This document shows, in pieces, positions 7,784-13,556 of a stretch of DNA of 14,231 bases. The stretch comes from JAJKIV01 sp036509075 (GTDB taxonomy: Bacteria > Gemmatimonadota > Gemmatimonadetes > Gemmatimonadales > Gemmatimonadaceae). Position numbers and translations under genes: made by a program. The notes below the pieces were generated by a model. It was given only the letters and a program-made list of their open reading frames with translations. It was not told the origin of the DNA and made no database searches. Position 1 is the first letter of the stretch. Each line of letters begins with the position of its first letter. Location: contig DATCGG010000118.1 of assembly GCA_036509075.1 (NCBI GenBank), forward strand, positions 1 through 14,231, in the 5' to 3' direction.

Positions 7784-7873
7784 GTCATTCCGAGCGCAGC
7801 GAGGAATCGCAATCATCCCGGCAGAGAGCTCTCTATAGGGACGACCGCGATCCCTCGCTACGCTCGGGATGAC
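7784..7873. repeat. Imperfect inverted repeat with central palindrome (REP-like)
   Basis: Arms of 27 bases, 7784-7810 and 7847-7873, match in 24 positions when one is reverse-complemented; both carry the core GAGCG-(C/T)-AGCGAGG-(A/G)-ATCGC. The spacer contains a perfect 12-base palindrome, AGAGAGCTCTCT, at 7823-7834. The element fills most of the 113-base gap between the DUF1080 and oxidoreductase genes and ends 19 bases before the latter's start. Repeats of the type CATTCCGAGCG...AGCGAGGAATC are familiar from several environmental phyla. It could also attenuate read-through between the two genes. Confidence 0.75.
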
Positions 7874-7881
7874 ACTACATT

Positions 7882-7885
7882 GGAG
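7882..7885 (+). promoter_or_regulatory. Shine-Dalgarno deciding the oxidoreductase start
   Basis: GGAG with a 7-base spacer to ATG 7893. An in-frame ATG at 7869 is inside the right arm of the inverted repeat and lacks such a site, so 7893 is preferred. Confidence 0.75.
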
Positions 7886-7892
7886 AACCTCC

Positions 7893-9245
7893 ATGGACTC
7901 GAATGGCTCCGGGATCGATCGGCGAGACTTCATCAAAACCACGTCCGCAGCGAGCCTCGGGCTGATGGCAGGCTCCCGCAGCGTCGCGCCGCTATTCGCA
8001 TCCACCCCCCGAAAGTCCCCGAACGAAAAAGTCGTCGTGGCCGTGGTCGGCGTGAACGGACGCGGCGTCGTGCACGCGCAGAACTTCGCCAAGTTCGACA
8101 ACTCGGAAGTCGCGTACATCTGCGACGTCGACTCGCGCGTGGTCAACAAAGGCATCGACGCCATCAAGCGCACACGGCCCGACGCGTCGCCGAAGGTGAT
8201 CGGCGATTTTCGCCGAGCGCTCGATGACAAGGACGTGGACGCGATCGCGATCGCGACGCCGGATCACTGGCATACGCCGATGACGCTCCTCGCCCTCAAA
8301 GCCGGCAAGCATGTCTACCTCGAGAAACCGAGCGGGCACGATCCGCACGAGGACGAGCTGCTGATCGCGGCGTCGTCGAAGTACGACAAGCATGTCCAGC
8401 TCGGGACGCAGCGACGTTCGGGGCCACGATTCTTCGAGGCCATCCAGGCGCTGCAGGAAGGGATGATCGGAAAGCCCTACCTCGCGCGGGCCTGGTACGC
8501 GAACACGAGAACGACCATCGGCAAGGGAAAGGAAGCCCCCGTTCCGCGGGAGCTCGACTACGAGCTGTGGCAGGGGCCCGCACCCCGGACGCCGTACCAC
8601 GACAACGTCGTTCACTACAACTGGCATTGGTTCCAGCGCTGGGGCACTGGCGAGATCTGCAACAACGGCACGCACGAGATCGACGTCGCGCGGTGGTTGT
8701 TAGGCGTCGACTATCCCACCACGGTCCTCTCGTACGGCCACCGGAATCACTTCACCGACGATTGGGAGTTCCCCGACACGCAGGATGCGATGTTCGAGTT
8801 CCCCGACGGCAAGACGATCGTGTGGCACGGCCAGAGCTGTAACGGGCTCCCGATGTATGGTCGCGGCCGCGGGACGATGTTGTTAGGCACCGGGGGTAGC
8901 CTGATCATCGATCAGGATGGCTGGGTGCTCGCGGACCTCAAGAACAAGGTGATCAAGGAGTCGGTGGCGACGGAGAAGGGCGACGCGTTGAACACGACGG
9001 GCGACGACTTCCTCACCGAGCTGCACATGAAGAACTTCGTCGATGCCATTCGCACGGGCGCGAAGCTCAACGCACCGATCTCGGACGGCGCGAAGACGGC
9101 GATGCTCTGCCACCTCGGCACCATCGCGCATCAGACGGGTCGCAAGCTCAAGGTCGATCCGGCGACGGGTCGCATTGTGGGCGACAAGGATGCCATGACT
9201 CGCTGGTCACGGATCTACGCACCTGGCTGGGTGCCATCGGTCTAG
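7893..9245 (+). CDS. Tat-exported Gfo/Idh/MocA family NAD(P)-dependent oxidoreductase
   Basis: 450 residues. The N-terminus carries a twin-arginine signal (RRDFIK at 10-15, then a mild hydrophobic stretch to ~36), as is common in secreted members of this family. The Rossmann fold follows: VVVAVVGVNGRG (nucleotide loop 53-58), the acidic strand end YICDVDSR, and IATPDHWHTPM. The catalytic motif is EKPSGH with Lys145; the substrate-side residues in CNNGTHEIDVARW include His261 and Asp264. Family members oxidise a sugar hydroxyl with bound NAD(P); next to a DUF1080 protein, formation or reduction of a 3-keto sugar is the natural reading (inference). The stop codon TAG at 9243-9245 overlaps the stop of the opposite-strand SRPBCC remnant. 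Confidence 0.94.
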   Translation: MDSNGSGIDRRDFIKTTSAASLGLMAGSRSVAPLFASTPRKSPNEKVVVAVVGVNGRGVVHAQNFAKFDNSEVAYICDVDSRVVNKGIDAIKRTRPDASPKVIGDFRRALDDKDVDAIAIATPDHWHTPMTLLALKAGKHVYLEKPSGHDPHEDELLIAASSKYDKHVQLGTQRRSGPRFFEAIQALQEGMIGKPYLARAWYANTRTTIGKGKEAPVPRELDYELWQGPAPRTPYHDNVVHYNWHWFQRWGTGEICNNGTHEIDVARWLLGVDYPTTVLSYGHRNHFTDDWEFPDTQDAMFEFPDGKTIVWHGQSCNGLPMYGRGRGTMLLGTGGSLIIDQDGWVLADLKNKVIKESVATEKGDALNTTGDDFLTELHMKNFVDAIRTGAKLNAPISDGAKTAMLCHLGTIAHQTGRKLKVDPATGRIVGDKDAMTRWSRIYAPGWVPSV

Positions 9246-9527
9246 GCCGCGATGTGTTCGGCGAGCCACTCGAGCACTCGCTTCCATCCCTCGCCGGTGC
9301 CCGCTGCGGCCATGTCGCGACCGGCGAACCCGGTATGCGTGACGAGCAATCGCGTGCCCGTCGCCGTGGGCTCAAGATCATTACATGTCATCGGAGCCCC
9401 ACCAGGCGGCGAGCTCGTTGGCATCGGTGAGTGACTGGAACACGCGGGCCGGAGCGGCCGCGATCTCGATCTCGGCCTTCACGACCCCGGCGTCGACGTT
9501 CGACAATGCGCGCATGGCGGCGGTCAT
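9242..9527 (-). pseudogene. SRPBCC/AHSA1-domain protein, broken by internal out-of-frame deletion
   Basis: Two halves of one AHSA1-type protein lie in different frames. The first (ATG 9527, 48 residues) holds the domain start, EIEIAAAPARVFQSLTDANELAAWWGSDDM, and stops at TAA 9383-9381. The second, in a shifted frame from about 9382 to TAG 9244-9242, is the domain end: DLEPTATGTRLLVTHTGF, then GEGWKRVLEWLAEHIAA. Intact AHSA1 proteins of this type have some 50-60 more residues between these blocks, so the middle has been lost and the frame shifted. The start codon overlaps the arsR stop (ATGA, 9527-9524), the usual translational coupling of ArsR/SRPBCC pairs. A sequencing or assembly error could cause a frameshift but would not readily remove this much domain. 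Confidence 0.82.
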
Positions 9528-9859
9528 CGGTTGGACTCCCTTCCACCTTCGAGGTGGCGCTTGAGGCTCATGAGGTTCGCCGCCCAGAAGCTCCGGTAGG
9601 ACTCGACCCACAACGACAGGTCGCGGAGTGGTCCTGGCGTGAGGCGATAGACCCGCTGCCTTCCTTCCTTGTCTTCGCGAACGAGCCGAGCGTCTCGAAG
9701 CACCCGCAGGTGCTTCGACACCGCGGGTCGACTCATCGCGAACCCCGCCGCCAGCTCGGCCACCGCGATCCCGCCGCCCTGCAAGCGGTCGAGGATCGCG
9801 CGCCGGGTGGGATCGGCGACGGCATGAAAGACATCGATGCTCGCGCGGGCTCGGGCCAT
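9524..9859 (-). CDS. ArsR-family winged-helix transcriptional repressor
   Basis: 111 residues, normal for the family. It opens with the typical VFHAVADPTRRAILDRL helix, then the helix-turn-helix VAELAAGFAMSRPAVSKHLRVL, and the wing LVREDKEGRQRVYRL. The C-terminal helix, LWVESYRSFWAANLMSLKRH, is typical of the subgroup paired with SRPBCC/AHSA1 genes. No CxC metal-binding motif is present, so metal sensing is unlikely. It is followed by the SRPBCC remnant through an ATGA overlap, and an 18-base palindrome lies 20 bases upstream, indicating autoregulation. No Shine-Dalgarno is seen before ATG 9859. The signal sensed is unknown. Since the partner gene is broken, this repressor may now control only itself or act elsewhere. 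Confidence 0.93.
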   Translation of the reverse strand: MARARASIDVFHAVADPTRRAILDRLQGGGIAVAELAAGFAMSRPAVSKHLRVLRDARLVREDKEGRQRVYRLTPGPLRDLSLWVESYRSFWAANLMSLKRHLEGGRESNR

Positions 9860-9879
9860 CGGTCGGGGGACGGGATACT

Positions 9880-9897
9880 GGTAACCAATTGGTTACC
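9880..9897. promoter_or_regulatory. Perfect 18-bp palindrome, probable ArsR-family operator
   Basis: GGTAACCAATTGGTTACC is a perfect dyad in an otherwise GC-rich spacer, centred about 30 bases upstream of the arsR start. Position and symmetry fit a dimeric winged-helix operator overlapping the arsR promoter. It also lies 111 bases upstream of the divergent kinase gene, so an effect there is possible but unsupported. Confidence 0.75.
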
Positions 9898-10007
9898 GAA
9901 TTTGACATCGGCGGCCGGCGACGTCAAGCCGCTGCGTATTTAGGCGCGGCGGAGCCCGTGCGGAGACGTTCTGGGCGTCGCATGTTTGTGGCGCCTGTCT
10001 CCCATCG

Positions 10008-11693
10008 ATGACGAACACGAGCGACTTGCCCGATATCCGGAAACAGCTTGGCGACCGCTACGCCATCGAGCGCGAGCTCGGACGCGGTGGCATGGGTGCC
10101 GTCTATCTCGCGCGCGATCTTCGGCTCGACCGACCCGTTGCACTCAAGGTGTTGCCCGCGGAGCTCGCGCAGGATTCGTCACTGCGCGAGCGCTTCCTTC
10201 GAGAAACGCGCACGGCCGCGTCGTTCTCGCATCCGAACATCGTGCCCGTGCACGCGGTCGAGGATCGGGACGGCGTCCTGGCGTTCGCGATGGGGTTCGT
10301 CGAAGGTGAGAGTGTCGCGGAGCGCGTGAAGCGCGCCGGGCCACTCGAGGTGCGGAGCGTCGTGCGGCTCCTCCAGGACATCGGCTATGCCCTCGCGTAC
10401 GCGCATGGCCGCGGCGTCGTGCATCGTGACATCAAGCCCGACAACATCATGCTCGAGCGCGCGACGGGCCGCGCGCTCCTCATGGACTTCGGGATCTCGC
10501 GGTCCATCACCGCCAAGGTGGAGGAGACGGGGAAGGCCGCCACGCAGGGCCTGACGCGCGTCGGTGAGGTCGTCGGAACGGCGGAGTACATGAGTCCCGA
10601 GCAGGCGTCGGGCGACGTCGTCGACGGTCGGAGCGATCTCTATTCGTTAGGCCTCGTCGCCCTGTTCGCGCTCACCGGTCGTCCGGCGATCACCGGCGAA
10701 ACCACGCAGCAGATCCTCGTCAAGCAGCTCACCGAAACGCCGCCTCCCGCGACGTCGCTCCGCCCCGATCTGCCGGAGTCGCTCGGCGCCGCGATCGACC
10801 GCTGCGTGGCGAAGGAGCCCTCGGCGCGATTCGCGACGGCAGAAGCCCTCGTCGAAGCCATCGACGACGCGCGGCTCGCGCCGCCCGAGATTCCGGTGCC
10901 GATTCGCCTGTTCGCGCAGGAGGCGGGGACCCTGAGCCTGGTAATCGTGTTCCTCACGATGATCAGCTGGCTCTTCTTCGAGATGCTGAGCCGGAAGGTC
11001 GGCACGGCGTGGGCCGGCATCCCGGCTTCTTTCCTTGGCGCTGTCGTCATCACTCGAGCGCTGATGGTATCGTCGGAGGCTCGACGTCTGGCGGTGATCG
11101 GCTACCGACCCGATGACGTGCTGAACGGGCTTCGCGCGACCGTGGACGAGCGCGAGGCACAGCGCCAACAGCTCAGGGCGGATCCCGACACGCGACGCCG
11201 GCGGCGGAAGACGGTGATCGCTGCCGTACTCCTCCTGCCCATCGCGTTTCTGCTTATCAACGCGTCGCTGAACGTCGGGTTCTCGTTAGGGACGAAGGCG
11301 GAAGTGGTGCAAACCGAATCGCGCGACGCGACGCAGCGCTCGTTAGGCAGGCTGGTGATGGCCGCGTCGGGTCTGAGCTTGTTAGGCGTGGGCTTCCTGC
11401 TGCTCGCCCGGAGCCCGTTCCGGATGCCACCGGGCGAGCGGCTGTTCCGCGTCCTGTGGCTCGGGGCACCGGGCCGCGCGTTCGTGAGATTTTCCTCACG
11501 TAATGTCACGCCGCCATCCTCCGGAAAAACCGCTCTGGGTCTAGCGGGAACGCGCGCGAATGTGAATATCGCTGAGGCCGGTCGCGCCGCTGCGCCGGTC
11601 GTGGCCATGGAGGCCACGCCGACGGACCAGATGCGTTCTCTCGAGGACCGCGTCGCAGCGCTCGAGCGCTGGCGCGACGGAGCAAGCACATAG
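10008..11693 (+). CDS. Membrane-anchored Hanks-type Ser/Thr protein kinase
   Basis: 561 residues. The N-terminal kinase domain (~18-287) is complete and looks active: glycine loop GRGGMG (25-30), Lys47 in VALKVL, catalytic HRDIKPDN (139-146), DFG (160-162) and GTAEYMSPEQ (190-199). Unlike the common one-helix PASTA or TPR-tailed kinases, the C-terminal half carries about four membrane helices (~308-326, 336-354, 402-421, 450-468). An Arg-rich charged segment (~380-401) separates helices 2 and 3, and a short coiled-coil-like tail ends the protein (MRSLEDRVAALERWRDG). The sensory region is thus mostly membrane-embedded. The sigma-factor gene starts within 5 bases of its stop, so the two are co-translated. 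No clear Shine-Dalgarno precedes ATG 10008. Several TTA leucine codons occur, all inside the GTTAGG word. Confidence 0.95.
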   Translation: MTNTSDLPDIRKQLGDRYAIERELGRGGMGAVYLARDLRLDRPVALKVLPAELAQDSSLRERFLRETRTAASFSHPNIVPVHAVEDRDGVLAFAMGFVEGESVAERVKRAGPLEVRSVVRLLQDIGYALAYAHGRGVVHRDIKPDNIMLERATGRALLMDFGISRSITAKVEETGKAATQGLTRVGEVVGTAEYMSPEQASGDVVDGRSDLYSLGLVALFALTGRPAITGETTQQILVKQLTETPPPATSLRPDLPESLGAAIDRCVAKEPSARFATAEALVEAIDDARLAPPEIPVPIRLFAQEAGTLSLVIVFLTMISWLFFEMLSRKVGTAWAGIPASFLGAVVITRALMVSSEARRLAVIGYRPDDVLNGLRATVDEREAQRQQLRADPDTRRRRRKTVIAAVLLLPIAFLLINASLNVGFSLGTKAEVVQTESRDATQRSLGRLVMAASGLSLLGVGFLLLARSPFRMPPGERLFRVLWLGAPGRAFVRFSSRNVTPPSSGKTALGLAGTRANVNIAEAGRAAAPVVAMEATPTDQMRSLEDRVAALERWRDGAST

Positions 11694-11697
11694 CGTG

Positions 11698-12456
11698 ATG
11701 GATCCGCGACAATGGTACGTCGAGCAGCTCGACGTCATCAACCGTATCGCGAGCTCGGTCTGTCGGCGCAACGGCGTGCAAGGCGCCGATGCTGAAGACT
11801 TCGTGTCCGACGTGCGCCTCAAGCTCCTGCAGGACGACTACGCGGTGCTGCGCAAATACCGAGGGGCGAGCAGCCAGACCACGTTCCTGACGGTCGTCAT
11901 CAGCAATCTGTTCCGCGACCATCGGATCAAGCATTGGGGCAAGTGGCGCCCATCGGCGGAAGCGAAGCGGCACGGAGAGGTGGCGGTACGCCTCGAGGCG
12001 GCCATGTATCGGGACGAGCTGTCCTTCGAGCAGGCCTGCCAGTTCCTCGCCCAGGACACCCGGCTGAAGGTTGACCGCGCGGAGCTCAGGAGGCTGCTGG
12101 CGAGCCTGCCCCACCGTGCACCGAAACGCGTGGAGAATGGTGCCGCTGTCGATGACGTCCCGTCGTCTGATGCAACGGATGGCCGCGTGCTCGCCCTCGA
12201 ACGGGACGCCCGCCTGCAAGCGGCCAAAGCGGCACTTGGTCGTGCCGTTGCCCGGTTGGCCCACGAAGATGCGCTGATCGTCCGTCTCCACTTCTTCGAG
12301 GGGTTCAGCATCGCCGACGTCGCCAGGCACGTTGGCATCCCTCAAAAGCCGCTCTATGTGCGGATGAAGCGGCTCCTCGACACCTTGCATAAAGACTTGG
12401 CATCGCAGGGGATCGGCCCGGACGACTGTGACTGGCTGCACGTCGCGGGACCCTGA
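11698..12456 (+). CDS. ECF-like RNA polymerase sigma factor (sigma-70 family)
   Basis: 252 residues, longer than the ~190 of a standard ECF factor. Region sigma-2 spans ~10-80, with the acidic DAED motif (31-34) followed by FVSDVRLKLLQ, then RGASSQTTFLTVVISNLFRDH. Region sigma-4 spans ~183-236, with helix-turn-helix GFSIADVARHVGIPQKPLYVRMKRL. The ~100-residue stretch between them contains an extra helical block, YRDELSFEQACQFLAQDTRLKVDRAELRRLL, instead of a short linker. It begins 4 bases after the kinase stop; GTG at 11695 is an equally possible start one codon earlier. It is followed after 104 bases by an anti-sigma-like membrane protein, its likely inhibitor. The kinase may modify either of them (inference). 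Confidence 0.92.
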   Translation: MDPRQWYVEQLDVINRIASSVCRRNGVQGADAEDFVSDVRLKLLQDDYAVLRKYRGASSQTTFLTVVISNLFRDHRIKHWGKWRPSAEAKRHGEVAVRLEAAMYRDELSFEQACQFLAQDTRLKVDRAELRRLLASLPHRAPKRVENGAAVDDVPSSDATDGRVLALERDARLQAAKAALGRAVARLAHEDALIVRLHFFEGFSIADVARHVGIPQKPLYVRMKRLLDTLHKDLASQGIGPDDCDWLHVAGP

Positions 12457-12507
12457 CCCACGGAAACGACGATCGGCGTCCGTCAAACATTAGTGAAGAG
12501 GGGCCGG

Positions 12508-12597
12508 ATGTCCGCGCCGCAGCGGCCCGAAACCGCGCAGCGAACATCACCGAGAGACCAATGGCCGCAACTGACGAATTCGATCCGGATCTGGTAG
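12508..12597 (+). other. Possible 29-codon leader ORF overlapping the anti-sigma start
   Basis: ATG 12508 has a good purine-rich ribosome site (GAAGAGGGG, 12496-12504) and runs 29 codons to TAG 12595-12597, ending 34 bases inside the following gene in another frame. The peptide (MSAPQRPETAQRTSPRDQW...) resembles nothing known. It could couple translation into the anti-sigma gene, or be chance. Confidence 0.3.
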
Positions 12598-13520
12598 CAG
12601 CGTTCATCGACGGGAAGCTCTCCGGAGCCGACCGAGAACGTGTTGTGAGGTTGTTGGCGGACTCGGAGGAAGCGTTCGAGATCTACGCCGACGCGGTAAG
12701 GGCGCGCGCCGATCTCGAGGCAGAGGGAATAATTCCGCTTCCGGTCCCCGATCCGGTTCCTGTTCGTCCGGCCGCCGATCCGGTGCCTATTCGCCGGTCG
12801 AGGTGGCTGACGGCTGGCGCTCCGCTCGCAGCAGCGGCCGCACTGTTGATTGCGGTGCTCCCGAGGGTGGAGACGAATCTCGCCAATGCTGCGTTCGCGA
12901 TGCGTGCGGAATCGATCGCTCAACCGCTCACGGGCCGGCCGCAGCTTGCCATGGCGCTTCGCTCAGGCTTGGATGAGCCCCGATGGTCAGCGACTCGCGG
13001 CGGTCCCTCGACGTTCGTCGATACGACGGCGGCGCTACGGCTCGGTGCCCGGGCCACGGATCTCGAGGTAGCTATCGCGGTCGGGGATCGAGAGCGAGCG
13101 GGTCGCCTGGTGACGGAGATGGTCGAGCTGCTCGACTCGGTGACCCTGAGCGATGCGACGCGTGCCGAGTACGGGGAGCTCCGTAAACGAATCAACACCG
13201 GGGGTTCGATCAGCTCGATCAAAGCCGCCGCGGTGACCGCGGATGAGCATCTGCACGATTTCCTCGATTCGCGTTGGTATGGCACGGGGAAATGGCTTGC
13301 TGCGGGTGAGCTGGCAGCACGCGCCCATTCGGCGGATTTCTTCAAGTCGAGTGAGACGGCGCGGTTTCTCAAGGCGGCAATCCGGAGCGGCGAGTTTGCG
13401 CCCGACGAGGTCGAGGCGCTGCGTCAGGTTGAGCGTGCAGCGAAGCGGGGCATAGCGGAGAACGAGTTCACGATGGTGCGGGAGACGTTCGCCAAGCTGA
13501 TTCTGCGTCACGCAGGCTGA
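12561..13520 (+). CDS. Anti-sigma-factor-like single-pass membrane protein without zinc ligands
   Basis: 319 residues, not matched to a named family. The N-terminus (DPDLVAAFIDGKLSGADRERVVRLLADSEEAFEIYADAV) has the layout of an anti-sigma domain, but the His and Cys pair of zinc-binding anti-sigma factors is absent: LLADSEEA stands where HLxxCxxC would be. A Pro-rich hinge (58-77) leads to one membrane helix (~83-100). The remaining ~220 residues, outside the membrane, are mostly helical and Ala/Glu/Arg-rich, with no recognisable motif (for example LGARATDLEVAIAVGDRERA and AEYGELRKRINTGGSISSIK). Its place right after a sigma-factor gene supports an anti-sigma role; this is inference from context and topology. 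ATG 12561 has GAGAG 4 bases upstream. Confidence 0.85.
   Translation: MAATDEFDPDLVAAFIDGKLSGADRERVVRLLADSEEAFEIYADAVRARADLEAEGIIPLPVPDPVPVRPAADPVPIRRSRWLTAGAPLAAAAALLIAVLPRVETNLANAAFAMRAESIAQPLTGRPQLAMALRSGLDEPRWSATRGGPSTFVDTTAALRLGARATDLEVAIAVGDRERAGRLVTEMVELLDSVTLSDATRAEYGELRKRINTGGSISSIKAAAVTADEHLHDFLDSRWYGTGKWLAAGELAARAHSADFFKSSETARFLKAAIRSGEFAPDEVEALRQVERAAKRGIAENEFTMVRETFAKLILRHAG
12750..12793 (+). repeat. In-frame 9-codon tandem duplication in the anti-sigma hinge
   Basis: A 17-base unit at 12750-12766 recurs at 12777-12793 with two mismatches, offset exactly 27 bases. It encodes DPVPVR then DPVPIR (residues 64-69 and 73-78), lengthening the Pro-rich juxtamembrane hinge. Confidence 0.6.
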
Positions 13521-13556
13521 GCTGCGGTTCAACCTGCGTGCGCATGGACACGTCCC

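Noticed and set aside
7869..7892. Upstream ATG at 7869 as oxidoreductase start
   Set aside because: It lies inside the inverted-repeat arm without a ribosome site; ATG 7893 has GGAG at 7 bases and leads directly into the Tat signal.
9902..9930. TTGACA upstream of the kinase gene
   Set aside because: No -10-like hexamer at a workable distance; CAAGCC lies at 17 bases.
11506..12486. 326-codon minus-strand open frame opposite the sigma factor
   Set aside because: Shadow of the sigma gene and the kinase end; no recognisable motif.
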